A stretch of DNA of 64,000 nt from Meghimatium bilineatum. Lineage: Eukaryota; Mollusca; Gastropoda; Stylommatophora; Philomycidae. The DNA lies in contig CM067318.1 of the NCBI GenBank assembly GCA_034231615.1, forward strand, positions 31,327,723 to 31,391,722, written 5' to 3'. Of this stretch, positions 10,863 to 22,112 are shown one piece after another. Positions within the stretch are counted from its first letter, which is position 1; each line of letters starts with the position of its first letter. The position numbers and the translations under genes were made by a program. Below the pieces are notes generated by a model, which had not been told where the DNA came from, searched no databases, and saw only the letters and a list, made by a program, of their open reading frames with translations.

Positions 10863-10870
10863 AAATAATT

Positions 10871-11590
10871 TTTATTTCGACATTTCTGTTTAATGGAGAC
10901 TTGCATACGATGTCAAAAGAAATATGATTTAATAAAAAAAAAACACATTTTATTTGGCACCACTGTACACAATAAAGTTCGAATCTTTTTTGCACGTATT
11001 TTTTTAGTTAATGGTAATTGCAAATTGGTATTAGTGAACGAATAAAGAACGAAATAAATTTAGAAGAGTTCCTTAAATCCAATAGACAATTTATTTATTC
11101 TTCAAGTTCTTATAAGTACTTTCGATTTTGCAAAAACCTGCTAATCAAAAGGAGAATCTTCTTAAGACATTCTTCGTTGGTGAGTCTGTCGTGACAGAGT
11201 GGACTGTCCTCATTCTCTACAGTACGAACCTGCCGTGATGAGGATGCTTCGGAAGTCAGTGCTGCAAGGTTAGATCTGAACTTGTTATCACTGGGGGCTA
11301 TAAAAGATACAAGACAATATATGTTACTGGTGCATTTTAATAAAAGCATATTTTATATACACATAAACCAAGTAAATGTGTGAGTAACTGTAGTAGACAG
11401 ATGCGAAACTAGACAAGAAAGGTAGGTAAGGCCGTCCAAATAGATTGTCCATAAATTATATCAACAATTGGGGGGGGGGGGAGAAGTGTCTAAAATTTGA
11501 CAATTACTGACAAGGGGGAGGGTCTGACAATAGTTGGCGTCAACAATACTGTTTGTACACACCGATTACATTTTGTTGAACTAAATGAAC
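10871..11590. other. No gene recognised
   Basis: AT-rich sequence. A G-run and the block GACAATTACTGACAAGGGGGAGGG near 11468-11545 resemble parts of 13200-13330 and 26056-26150, so a dispersed repeat is likely there. A short antisense frame at 11110-11349 shows no family motif. Confidence 0.45.
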
Positions 11591-12595
11591 TAACAAATCT
11601 ATAAGAGCATGCAAGGAAACGGGTGAAATGGATAGCAAGGCTATTCAAAATAGCATGGAAAGAAAGAAGAGTACCAGAAGACTGGCAAAACTAAATAATA
11701 GTAACAATATGGAAAAACGAAGGAAACAAAAGAGAATGTGAATCATACATAGGTACATCTCTTTCTCAGTCACACAGAAAAAATATTGAAAGAAATACGT
11801 CTAAGCTACATCAGAGACCCTCAATAGAGCTCCTCTCAGTTTGGATTCAGGAGAGGAGTAAGTTGTGCAGATGCTCTTTTTTCCTTGAAACAACTAAGTG
11901 AAAAAGTACTAGAATATGATCATGAACTAAACACAATATTCATAGACCAAGAAAAATCATTAGATAGTAAATTACAAATACTTTATGGGAAACACTAGAA
12001 AACTACGGAATCAGAGGTCAGTTATTAGCAAATATAAAAGCTCCTTACCAGAACTGCCAGAGCTCAGTAAAATCTACAGACGGAATGACTTAATCTTTCG
12101 AAACAAAATCAGGGATAAGGCAAGGATGTGTAATATCACCTATAATTTTTAATATATACATAGACAGAATAACAAATTAATCCCAAAAACAAGAAAGCAA
12201 ACAGTGCAGTAATAAGAGAAAAATCTGATGAGGAATTAAAAAACCCAATCAACAAATGGCTATTTGCAGATGATCAATGTCTTATCTACGAAGAGAAACA
12301 GCAGTTACAAAATCATATTACTAGACTCACGATAACATGCACCAAGTAAAATAAAGTATGCACCAAGTATGAAAATAAATGCGCAGAAAACAGAAATAAT
12401 TAAAATTAGCAAGGCATTAAATCCAGTGAACATATAACAATAAACAAACCTCTGAAATAAACCTTTAAATATCCAAGAAGCATGTTCACAGAAAACGGAA
12501 AATTAGGCAGAGATTGAAAAAAGATGCCAGAGAGCAAAAATAGTGACATACCAGCTATCACCATTACTGCTCAACCCAAAGATCAAGATGGAAGT

Positions 12596-12638
<43 letters not shown>

Positions 12639-13020
12639 GAGAGAGAGCAATGATAAACAGCATTTTTATGCAAACACTCTGCTAACAATGCCAGACATGG
12701 ACGCTAACAGCAGTCCAGCAGAGAAAACCTACATGTGAGATGAAATGCCCGAGAAAAGTTGTAAGAGTAACCAAACTAGACATAATGAGAAATGATGAAA
12801 CCAGGAGATGAATCGGTATTAGACCATGCACAGAATACATCGAGAAACAACAAATGAAATGGTTTGGACACCTTATGAGAATTAAACATAACCAACTACC
12901 AACAAGAATATATAACATAAATAGATATGGATACAAGGCCAGAGGATGACAATAGAACAAGATGAATAGATAACATCCAGACAACACTGAACAAATATGG
13001 ATTACACGCAGTCAAAGTGA
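11590..13020 (+). pseudogene. LINE-D reverse transcriptase relic
   Basis: Broken frames carry reverse transcriptase signatures in order: FGFRRGVSCADALFSLKQL-like text near 11840-11890, ENYGIRGQLLANIK near 12000, GIRQGCVISPIIFNIYIDRI near 12110-12175 and WLFADDQCLIYEE near 12255-12295 (the YADD site as FADD). A C-terminal QQMKWFGHLMRIKHNQLPTR block lies near 12850-12905. Many stops and frameshifts show long decay. A (GA)n tract at 12600-12648 interrupts it. Confidence 0.8.
12600..12648. repeat. (GA)n microsatellite
   Basis: GAGA run with one T interruption, inside the decayed LINE-D copy. The serine/leucine-rich antisense frame across it is a repeat translation. Confidence 0.9.
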
Positions 13021-13532
13021 CCCATCTGGCCTTATATAGTCAACTAAACCTCCCAGTCACCAACCCGACCCTTAATGGCAAGTGTGAATATTCTGACCAT
13101 CATCCACCTGGGGATAGACAATACAATTTATTGAATGTGAAACATATTTCTAAACATCTGAAAAAATATGTAGTTTTTAAAAGTCTTTTTTCTGCAAATT
13201 TTTGTTGGGTGTGGGTGGGTGGGAGGGAGTGGGGATTGTTTGACATAAAGAATCAAAGGTAGTAACGGGATTCTTGACAGTTATTGCTAAGGGGGAAGAA
13301 GGTCAAATATTGCCAAAAATCTTTTAACGTAATTTATTAACAACCCCTAGTTGAAAGTGTCAAAAGTCATTTTCAAAGCCAAGCCCCATTTCTTTTTTTT
13401 TCCTCACTAGGGTAGGGGCACCGGAAGCACCAAGTCATCGGCTTGCCCATGTCGCCATAATGCCTGGTTTCGTCGCTGCAACAATTGAATTATGAAACAC
13501 CCGTCATATCACTATTTGTTTCCAATAAGTTC
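13020..13532. other. No gene recognised
   Basis: A G-rich block (GTGGGTGGGTGGGAGGGAG) at 13207-13230 is followed by a GACAGTTATTGCTAAGGGGG segment like those near 11500 and 26090. The stretch appears to be decayed dispersed repeat and has no gene. Confidence 0.45.
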
Positions 13533-13740
13533 TTAGCTGATATCCACTAGCCGACTAGAAACCGTATGCGTAGTGTCGTTTTCAACAGTGAGCAGAAAAT
13601 GGCCAATATTTAAAATGTCTTCTTGATTCTTGATTATAAAACTGGCCTCACAGCACGTGGGACATTCCCATAAGTGCTCCGCCCTCTGTTCCAGCAGCCA
13701 TTCTACTCGATCGTGTTTCGAGTCCACTGCCGCAGAAACA
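13533..13740 (-). mobile_element. LINE-F 3' tail fragment
   Basis: The antisense frame reads VEWLLEQRAEHLWECPTCCE, the Cys-rich C-terminus of the LINE-F polyprotein, followed by ATCAAGAATCAAGAAGAC-type terminal sequence. The same end is recognisable at 39640-39710 and 53560-53730. Confidence 0.7.
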
Positions 13741-14940
13741 GACGTCTACATCAGGGCACAATTCTGGCCCTTGCGACAGGTTTCTTTGTTGTTCCGCCCA
13801 CCTACGCCGTGCCCGCAACTAGTTCAAGCACAACGTCGGCCTGTCGGAACAACATGGTAACTGTTATCGAAGGTTGCTACTTTAAAATGTACTTTTCAAG
13901 AGTATTGGAAATGTTACCCATTATCTACGCCCGTGCAACTGAGACTTAGACTTCTATTTGATGGCACAAAGAATAGAATAACTCTCTTCTTTCAAGGCAT
14001 GTAGTAAGTAGGAGGCGACCATGAGAAGTTTTAGGATAGACTGCCAACTTGTCACATGTGAGAAAAGCATTGTCACTTTGTTGCAATTTATTTTGTCGCC
14101 TATCAAGTGATACCCATGGAGGACGAAGAGATACGACCAGTAGACATTGCATCTTTGTTGTTTTGTGGCAGACTCCTAGGTGACCTGGAATGCTTGGTGT
14201 GCCATCATAGCGGATTAGTCAATAAATCTGACAGAAGAACGCAGAGATATTTTGAGACGGGAGGTGTATGCTGCGTTACTCGCAGGACTTGATGGTTCTG
14301 GGAAACTGTCGCACTGAGATGTCTCTCTTTGGGGACTAAACATGCATTCAAACACCCCCCCCCCCACGGGCCCAACAGAACTTCTGAGACAACAAACCTT
14401 ATCTGGAGTAGGATATAGGTTATTTAACTCAGTGATATGTCCTTTTGTCAGAAATGCTATGGGGTATCAAGTGGTATGTACTCACAGCTAAAGGGATTAT
14501 ATAATAATCATCATCATCATCATCATCATCATTACTCCTTATCCAATAATTGTGTCGATCATATGAGCCACCCCCCCCCCCCCGGAAGGAAGAGGATGAG
14601 AAAGCACTGCGCAAGCACATATTTATTGGTAGATATAGTCTGACTTCACGCCATTGAGGCTAGTAGGGACAAATTGAATATAAAATCAGTGTTTTGCTGA
14701 GCTTATAACAAGTAGGAGTAATCTGGTCAAGCCTGTTTATACGAAGGATGTCTGTAGGGTTAATTTCCCCGCCACCTAAGACAGAGCATGACACAGCACG
14801 ACAAAACTAGTAAAACGTGTACCACCATCCCATTAGTGGCTATCCTAAAACCAAATAATTAAAAACGAATTGAAAATAAACCTTTTTTTTAACATTTGAC
14901 CTTATTTAGCAAAGTTGTATCTACGGCCATAAATGGGATT
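13741..14940. other. No gene recognised
   Basis: Contains an (ATC)n run at 14506-14534, a C-run near 14350-14366 and another at 14569-14582, and a short antisense SINE-C scrap near 14445-14490. Poly-His and poly-Asp frames here are microsatellite translations. No exon is supported. Confidence 0.45.
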
Positions 14941-15210
14941 AGTGCCGTGTCCGCCCGTGTGTTGCCGGGGCCCGAAAGGGGAGCAAAGAATAGCAACAAT
15001 GTTTACCTTCCATGTATGTCGTAAAAGGCGACTAAGGAGATTATAGGTTGGAGTTGGCTGTCTCATCCCATATAGGGTCAGAAACCCAAAGCCATGCTGA
15101 AGTCGGATGTGTCTGGCCGAAAGGCGCAGATATTGCAGCAATGCTGTAAACCATGATACAACGCATTCCGTTCTCTGGACTGCATCCTACTAATCCGCAG
15201 GCGTTTGAGA
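14941..15210 (+). mobile_element. SINE-A copy
   Basis: Near-consensus SINE-A body: GTGTTGCCGGGGCCCGAAAG, GGGAGCAAAGAATAGCAACA, a GGCGACTAAGGAG block, CATCCCATATAGGGTCA, GCTGAAGTCGGATGTGTC, and the CATTCCGTTCTCTGGACTGC block up to GCAGGCGTTTGAGA. The GAA-rich tail is missing; an ATATATGAGA-type sequence follows instead. Confidence 0.88.
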
Positions 15211-15384
15211 TATATGATATATGAGAATAAAAGATAATGGTGATATATGAGAAAAAAATTGTAAAATAACTTAACTGATGCAGCAACTGGTCTACATTCC
15301 TTCCAAATGAATGAGCACACACATAATGGCTCACGGACTGTATATAGCCCACCCCTACTTTAATATTACCTTGGTTTAATATTA

Positions 15385-16350
15385 CCAGGATCAGGGATCT
15401 CCTATTTGATGATGACTGTGTCCTAAATGCCAACTCTGAGGCTGATCTACAAATAGTTATAGACAGATTTTCCAAAGCTTGTACCAACTTTAAACTTACT
15501 ATTAACACATAGAAAACAGAAGTCATGTTACAACCAGCGCCTGGCAAAAGTTATCTCGAGCCCCGCATAAAGGTAAATGGCGTAGAACTGAAAGTTGTGA
15601 ACAGATTCACATACCCAGGAAGTACTTTATCACAAAATGCCAACGTTGATGATGAAGTGTTTACAAGGATCGTCAAGGCAAGCAGCACTTTTGGCAGATT
15701 GTACGCAAATGTTTGGCGTAGAAATGGCATTAACCTACAGACTAAGCTGAAATTTTACAGAGCCAGGGTACTTCCAGTGCTGTTATACGCTAGTGAAACA
15801 TGGACTGTGTTTGCACGTAAAGTGAGGAAACTAACTTTCACATAACTTGTCTCAGGAAAGTTATGAACATCAGATGGCAGGACAAGATTTCAGATGCCAC
15901 TGTCCTCGACAGAGCTGGTATCCACGGCATTGACAATATCCTGATGAGGACACAGATTTGTTGATCAGGTCATTCGGTGGGTATGTCAGACAATTGCCTG
16001 CCAACGATACTTCTCTATGGTGAGCTGGAGTAGGGTACACGATCTCAAAGTGGCCAAAAGAAGGGCTACAAAGATTCGATAAAGACCTTACTAAAAGCCT
16101 TTGAAACAGATCAAGATACATGGGAAGAACACTTGCACAGTATAAATATACATAGCGCTATAGGGTAAAAAAGAACGTATCATCTTGTGAAAAGAGGAGA
16201 AATATAGCAGCTCAACAGCGGAGAGTAGCTAGAAAGTCATGGATAGACCAAAATCCGTCTACATTGGTCATTCCATGCTCGATCTGTCCAAGAACATTTA
16301 CAACATAAGCAGGGCTTATTAGCCATCTACGAACTATTAGGCATGGAATA
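15385..16350 (+). pseudogene. LINE-C reverse transcriptase C-terminus relic
   Basis: Reads in broken frames from the catalytic region (LLFDDDCVLNANSEADLQ, a YADD relic) through LKVVNRFTYPGSTLSQNANV, VLPVLLYASETWTVFARKVR and a final finger CSICPRTFTT-AGLISHLR near 16285-16340. The longest open part is 15525-15845. Stops and frameshifts after 15845 mark it as dead. Confidence 0.83.
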
Positions 16351-16354
16351 TTTA

Positions 16355-16512
16355 AACTCATACCGAAGACGGATGTGTCGGGTCAGTGGCGCAATTAAAA
16401 AGGAGACACAACACATTTCCATTCTCTGTACTACATCCTACTGGAAATCTAATAGGACCATGGTCCTGCTACAAGAGAGATACAGCGGGAGTTTGAGAAT
16501 GAACGCTGAATC
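16355..16512 (+). mobile_element. SINE-B copy
   Basis: Shares with 22575-22715, 57605-57768 and 63535-63690 the blocks GGATGTGTYGGGYCA, GCGCAATTAAAA, CAACACATTTCCATTCTCTG, a GGACCATGGTCCTGCTA palindrome-like centre and CAAGAGAGATWCAGYGGGAG. It ends TTTGAGAATGAACGCTGAA. The end resembles SINE-A, so the two families share a 3' module. Confidence 0.8.
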
Positions 16513-16554
16513 ATGAAGAAAATAATTCAAACTGAATTTTCAAAAGTGGATGTA

Positions 16555-16600
16555 AAAAAATGGTCATCATCATTTATGATGGACGAACACACATTACCTT
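16555..16600 (+). mobile_element. LINE-C terminal scrap
   Basis: TGGTCATCATCATTTATGAT then GGACGAACACACA matches the extreme 3' end of LINE-C at 4640-4676 and 50150-50195. There is no coding part. Confidence 0.55.
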
Positions 16601-17149
16601 GGTTTTGTCCCGGGAAGTATGGATACCACTTTATCCGGAGTATAACTGCGTATGATATATGTATTGTTATGAGAGAAATGACGCTGAGCCAAATAGTCCT
16701 TGACATCATGAACATGGGCGAGTTTGCAGTGCGTTAGGCGTCTGGTTGTTGTCTTGGAGGAGCAATACTGTACCAGAAAGGGTCTTGTGAAATCTGCACA
16801 ATTAAAAGAATAAAACGAAAAGAAGAGTGAATAACGGTGCGAAACGGAAGCGAAAGTTGACAATATACTTACTATATCAGCGGTTCTTAAACTTGTTTGC
16901 TGTCACGAAGCCGTTTAAATACTTTTTTTCTGCCTAGGACCATTACAATGTCTGTCCATTCATCTTTTTACTGTACACGTAAAGAATCATTGCATATCTT
17001 TAAGTCCTGGCGGAGTCCATGACAGAAAGCCGCGAACCGAGTCCACGGAACACAGTTTAAGAATCCCTTCACTATATAAACATACAGGATCCAAGAAAGT
17101 AACAGGTGACAGTATGTCTTTGCTAATGGTGATAAAATAATCCATTTAA

Positions 17150-17391
17150 ATGTGAGTAGGCAGCTCGTAACAGCCCATAACTTTTCTGACAAACGCAGAG
17201 GTCCTCCTCAATGGAGTAACCGAGGTAACACTCACACTCATACTGCTTACTTAAAAAAAAAGTATGGTAATGTTAAAGAAGGGGATGGGGTGTATAGATG
17301 CATGTCTACTTCGAGAAGAGAATCATTCCAGTGCAGTAGTATCACATGATCATCATGTTCTGCCAATGGTGCAGCATATATATCTGGGCCA
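17150..17391 (+). mobile_element. SINE-C copy
   Basis: Pairs over its length with 50550-50800: GAGTAGGCAGCTCGTAACAG, CCCATAACTTTTCTGAC, AGGTCCTCCTCAATGGA, a CATTCCAGTGCAGTAGTAT block and the final TATCTGGGCCAAATTC. Short antisense scraps lie near 14445 and 45620-45670. No pol III boxes were identified, so the SINE label is provisional. Confidence 0.65.
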
Positions 17392-17685
17392 AATTCTTCT
17401 TCTGCGTTCGTTCTCAAACTCCTGCAGATTAGCAGGATGTAGTCCCTAGAACGGAATGCGTTGTACCATGGTTTACAGCATTGCTGCGGTATTTGCGCCT
17501 TTCGGCCTGACACATCCTACTTCAGCATGGCTGTGGTCACTGACCCTATATGGGATGGGACAGCCAACTCCACCCCATAACCTCCTTAGTCGCCTTTTAC
17601 GACATGCGTGGAAGGTAAACAGTGTTGCTATTCTTTGCTCCCCTTTCGGGTCCCGGCACCACACGGGCGTCTGGGCCAACTAATT
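17392..17685 (-). mobile_element. SINE-A copy, near consensus
   Basis: The minus strand reads from the GCCCGTGTGGTGCCGGGACC region through the CCATATAGGGTCA and TGTCAGGCCGAAAGGCGCAA blocks to GAGAACGAACGCAGAAGAAG. It keeps the GCAGAAGAAGAA terminus shared with LINE-A. It is one of the cleanest copies in the window. Short frames on both strands across it are repeat translations. Confidence 0.88.
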
Positions 17686-17744
17686 CAACATGTTTGAATG
17701 ATGGAATGAAAATAATATGAAGATAATACTTAGAGGATATTCTC

Positions 17745-17985
17745 CTGTCTTCATTATAAAATTCCTGCTGGTTAGCAGCGTATTCATCAGAAGACGGAAA
17801 TCAATGTGTCGTGGTTTACAGCTTGTTTGCGAAATTTGAACGCTTCGATTCGACACACTAGATCTCAGTATGGCTTGTTGATTGTTTTTACTTACATGAA
17901 TAGGACAATCAACTCCACCCACACACGTCGAAGTCATTAGCCTCCTCTTTATGACAGCCCTGAGAGATGTGACAGCTGGTTATCA
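17745..17985 (-). mobile_element. SINE-A copy, diverged
   Basis: The same order of blocks as the neighbouring copy (CTGCTGGTTAGCAG, TCGTGGTTTACAGC, a TCCACCCACACACGTCG block) but with many changes. It lies in the same orientation about 60 bp away, a tandem pair of different ages. Confidence 0.65.
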
Positions 17986-18029
17986 TCAGCAAGCATTATA
18001 TACATGATGGTTTCTCTTCACTAGCATTT

Positions 18030-18340
18030 CCTATCTTTACACCAATCTCACGCAGTCTTGAGAGCTACCATGATTCGCATTTCTGAAAATCTTATGAGCA
18101 GACGAGGTCACTTAGCGCATTAAATTTGTCGGATTGATACGTTGGCGTTCCTATTGACACTGACACTGTGGTCATGCTCGTCAGAATATCAGGTCGCTCA
18201 CTAACCTCAACACCCTCACGTCTTGGAACGAATATAATGGTAGTCTTTCTGGTCAGAGATTGTGTCAATAATTGCACTCATTGACGGCGGACGACTCGCA
18301 CTTCAACTGTGCGCTGCATGTTCGATAAGTCACTAAGTAT
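18030..18340 (-). pseudogene. LINE-F-type RNase H relic
   Basis: The antisense frame reads TTIIFVPRREGVEVSERPDI followed by a TYQSDKFNAL-like end. It corresponds to FIFVPGHAGVRGNERADQLA and RADVLNAL of better copies, with catalytic and linker residues degraded. Confidence 0.62.
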
Positions 18341-18419
18341 ATATGCATGTACAAAGTCCTATGACATCAGCAATGATAGTTTTTCAGTCACACATTTTAT
18401 TTCCATGGTAAGACTGCTA

Positions 18420-18700
18420 GTGGTTGGACAGCCGGCTCCACAGTCACATGCATACAAAGTTCAAAATTGGCAGCACAGCTATGTGTGCATGAGGACAGAC
18501 ACTTCAGATAGCAGAGAATATTCTTCAAGAATGCCCAGAATATGAAGTGATGAGGCACATATACTTGCCCAGAGAAACGCCAGTGGAAGAAAAACTCTAC
18601 GGACCTCTATATGAATAACAAAACACTGTGAAGTTTATAGGAGAGACAAAACTTCATATATAAGCACACACTCCAAGCGAACGAAAGAATAAGAAGAAGT
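18420..18700 (+). mobile_element. LINE-A 3' end, decayed
   Basis: Frames near 18480-18620 read ILQECPEYEVMRHIYLPRET and EKLYGPLYE, the C-terminal block of LINE-A. The copy ends CAAGCGAACGAAAGAATAAG then AAGAAG, the family terminus. A short SINE-C fragment (18705-18775) follows. Confidence 0.72.
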
Positions 18701-18704
18701 GAGC

Positions 18705-18775
18705 CAATATCCCATGATTACCACATCCTGCCAGGAGCACAGAATACACCTCTGGGCCAACAATCTCATCATTCT
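18705..18775 (+). mobile_element. SINE-C fragment
   Basis: AGCCAATATCCCATGATTAC, CATCCTGCCAGGAGCACAG and CTCTGGGCCAAC match the 3' third of SINE-C. Confidence 0.5.
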
Positions 18776-19885
18776 TCTATCATATTTTGTCGACCCATCC
18801 GCAGTGATTACAAATTTATAATTTCCAGTAGCATGGGGGCCTGCACAGTAAATAACAAATATGCAATGTCCGGTGTCATACATCTCTTCCGCACCCATTG
18901 GAATTATTTAATAGAAGAAAAAAGTAAGAAACTAAGACTAAGTGTGTCAATGACGATTTTCTTTCACCCGGTGACAGGTTGTAAATATCAACTTTCATTA
19001 GTCGTCTCTTAGAGATGCATGGAAAGAATACAGTGGTCATATTCTGTGCACCTTGAACCACATATCCCGGTTGCTACACGGATGGCGATGTGTAAGAGGA
19101 TCCACATTATGAACAGTTTAAACATCGTATTATCTGAGGCCATACCACCGCTTCCAACTATATACAACACACTCTACGCAACTGCACCACAGCTGAGGAA
19201 AACCTGTGCAGAGTGCAGAAGGACTATGCGCTGTCAAGAGCTGCCTGCTCACAGCGACAGAGATTGAATCATCATCATCATCATCTGAGGTCATGAGATT
19301 GCAGAAATTACAATTATTTATATTAATTATAACAATTACAAAAAATAAATTATTCATCAATTTCAAAATAACCGTAAACATACATTGTACATTCCGTAGT
19401 CACAAACATCTTTGTCCTAGTGTGAATATATTTAGTAGTTGTGTTGATATTGTGAAGTCTTCAATCAAAACATTTTCTGAGTTGATTTCTACAATGCGGA
19501 GAAAATTAAGTAGCCAGCATTTATCAGTCTAGATCTTTAGTTTTTCACCTCTTACTCTATCACAGTTTTAGTTTGCTCTTCATGGATGTTGTAGAGAGGA
19601 CTTCCTGTATCAGCAAAAAATTTAAATAACAACAGCTTACTATGTTTAATGATTGTCAGTATGGTATTGTTGTCCAGCAAGGCTAGGCTATATATTATAT
19701 ATTAATATCACATATGTTTAGAGAACATAGTCACAACAGGCAAAATTGAAGGCAACAGAGACAGAGGGCGAAAACGTGAGAAAATATTAGTCTGACAGCC
19801 TGACATGGCAAGGAAACAACAACGACCGTGATACATAATACTGTGGACAGAGAGCTGTGGAGAGCCATGACCGCCTACGCCACCC
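18776..19885. other. No gene recognised
   Basis: Holds an (ATC)n tract near 19268-19286 and a short SINE-C-like antisense block near 19225-19265. I see no supported exon or transposon domain. Confidence 0.4.
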
Positions 19886-19975
19886 GGCATGGCACCTGAT
19901 GATGATGGGGACACATGGCACCTGATGATGATGGGGACACATGGCACCTGATGATGATGGGGACACATGGCATGT
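19886..19975. repeat. 26-bp minisatellite
   Basis: Three units of TGGCACCTGATGATGATGGG followed by GACACA. Confidence 0.88.
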
Positions 19976-20564
19976 TGTATTCCTTTTCAGGGCGTAGAAA
20001 TACCATGAAATATAGTACCACGTCGCGCTTCTTGTGAAAAGTATTTGTATATTCTCATTACCTTTCAGTGTAACGAATTTAACTTTCAAAGACATGGTTA
20101 TAATATAGTTGTAAATGCTGCTTTATGATACGCTGTAATTATTTACAAAAATATGATATGTTGAAGACATCACAATAAAAACACATCCAATATGAGATAC
20201 ACATTGAGGAAATTGACGTTTTGCTATTATTTTAATATATTCAACTATGCAATTTCTAAAAAAACAACAACCCGATTACTTAATGTTGCACACATGTAAA
20301 TATTCATTTTCGTTCTAATATTGTGCTATTTGATGCACGAAATGCTTTTCGTAAGCAACTAGTCTTGTCAAAATACGACAAAACTATACAAGATGCGCAC
20401 GAAGGGCATTTAACGGCAATATAATTCAATCAATGATGACGTCATTGTATTTCATCGTGATTTTAAGTAGCTAGTACATTCACACTTTGCCTAATAACAA
20501 ATGCATAATTAGGGAGCAAAAAAAAACAACAATAAACAAATAATATGCATTGCTAGTACTTGAG

Positions 20565-20745
20565 TTTAAGATGCGCACGCGCACGCGATATTAAGATGCG
20601 CACGCCAACGCGAGTTTAGATGCTCACGCACACGCGAATTTAAGATGCGCACGCCAACGCGAGTTTAAGATGCTCACGCCAACGCGAGTTTAAGATGCGT
20701 ACGCACACGCGAGTTTAAGATGCACACGCGCACGCGAGTTTAATG
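20565..20745. repeat. 25-bp CpG-rich minisatellite
   Basis: About seven units of the pattern GAGTTTAAGATGCKCACGCM followed by AACGC or CACGC. It is rich in alternating GCGCACGCG and stands out from the AT-rich surroundings. Confidence 0.87.
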
Positions 20746-20879
20746 AACGCACTTTGTAGCATTATTTATAGTAGCATTATAGTATGCAGACGTCATTGCT
20801 CTAAAGAAACTCCACAGGTTTCTAGAATATATGTTTATGTCAGTTAAACATCTTAGTGAGACTCAATAACGTTTTCTCA

Positions 20880-21225
20880 ATGGAAAGAAGACAAACGAAT
20901 GCAAATGAACACAAATGGACTCACGCGTACTATAGTAAATGGCAAAGATCAACTAGAAAATAACAACTTTGAATACCTCGGGTCAACCATCAACACCAGG
21001 AGATTTCTCTGCAGAGATCAGAAAGAAAGTAGCAACGGCCTCACAAAAATATCACAGATGAAACATTTATGGCACGGGGCAGGAAAAAAAACAACACAAA
21101 AACCAAAGTTGCAACTATTAAGATTCTATATTTTTCCGGTGGCAGCATATGATTGTGAGACTTGTGCAATGACATACGCAATGGAAAAGAAAATATCGGC
21201 GCGTGAAATGAAATGTGGCAGCATC
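20880..21225 (+). pseudogene. LINE-G reverse transcriptase C-terminal part
   Basis: The frame 20899-21218 encodes LENNNFEYLGSTINTRRFLC, then RFYIFPVAAYDCETCAMTYA and MEKKISAREMKC, the connection and thumb region after a LINE RT active site. It is interrupted at about 21226 by a SINE-A copy and continues near 21510-21675. Confidence 0.78.
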
Positions 21226-21465
21226 TTGCCGGCGCCCGAAAAGGGAGCAAAGAAGAGCAACACTGTTTACCTTTTTTGGATTTCATAAGAGGTGACTGAG
21301 GAGGGTTTGGGGTGGATTTGGCTGTTCCATTCCTTATAGGATGAAATTGACCCAGAAGCCATGCTGAAGGTGTCATGACGAAAGGTGTAGATATCGCAGC
21401 TAAGCTATAAACCATGACACAGCATATTCCGTAAAGTTCTGAACATTGAAGATCACAGGCTCTCA
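21226..21465 (+). mobile_element. SINE-A copy inside LINE-G
   Basis: Contains GCCGGCGCCCGAAAAGGGAG, AAAGAAGAGCAACACTG, the GGCTGTTCCATTCCTTATAGG block and AAACCATGACACAGCATATT. It separates two parts of one LINE-G frame, so it inserted after that LINE. Confidence 0.8.
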
Positions 21466-21680
21466 AAACTATCATAAAGTACAAGCTAATATTAGAGATT
21501 TTGGAGATGTAAAAAGACAACATAGGTTTAGAAAGGTTAATCATGGAGGGAAATGTTCCAAGAAAGAGAACAAGAGGTAGACCGTGACAGAATATTGAAT
21601 TCCTTCTGAACATGACTAATGAAGAGGCTGAACAGCTCGCACAGAACCGAGAGGCTTAGATTGTTGCTGTTGCTGAGGAC
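21466..21680 (+). pseudogene. LINE-G C-terminal end
   Basis: Reads GLERLIMEGNVPRKRTRGRP then MTNEEAEQLAQNREA, the usual C-terminal arginine-rich and EEAEQLAQNRE block of this LINE type. It continues the copy broken by the SINE-A insertion. Confidence 0.75.
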
Positions 21681-21879
21681 AACATTCTACAAAGGATACG
21701 CAACATAGATAGATAGTGCGTGCTATGAGAGTTTGACACCCACTGCAGATATAGAGACACGTGCTTTCAAATAAACGTTTTCTACACCATTGTGCTAAGT
21801 TCCTATAGAGAGCATAAGACACATGTGTACATAAGAAATAAAGTAGAGAGGTTCGCTGGTTCACAAGAAACACTATTTT

Positions 21880-22112
21880 CAATAGCGAAACCACTATTTT
21901 CAATAGTGAAACCTCTACTTTCAATAGTAAAACAACTACTTTCAATGGTAAAACCACTACTTTAAATCGTAAAACCACTACTTTCAATAGTAAAACAACT
22001 ACTTTCAATGGTAAAACCACTACTTTAAATCGTAAAACCACTACTTTCAATAGTAAAACCACTATTTCAATAGTAAAACCACTATTTAAATAGCAAAACC
22101 ATTACTGTCAAT
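21880..22112. repeat. 21-bp minisatellite
   Basis: About eleven units of AGTAAAACCACTACTTTCAAT with variants CAACTACTTTCAATGG and CACTACTTTAAATCG that recur as longer pairs. The valine/leucine-rich antisense frame is a repeat translation. Confidence 0.88.

Noticed and set aside
12503..12688. Serine/leucine-rich small protein
   Set aside because: Translation of the (GA)n tract within a decayed LINE.
14429..14643. Poly-His and poly-Asp peptides
   Set aside because: Translations of an (ATC)n microsatellite in two directions.
15041..15547. 168-codon antisense frame
   Set aside because: It crosses a SINE-A copy and a LINE-C relic in antisense and has no domain of its own.
17247..17683. Small proteins of 60-88 codons on both strands
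   Set aside because: They lie within SINE-A and SINE-C copies; the same peptide text reappears wherever SINE-A occurs.
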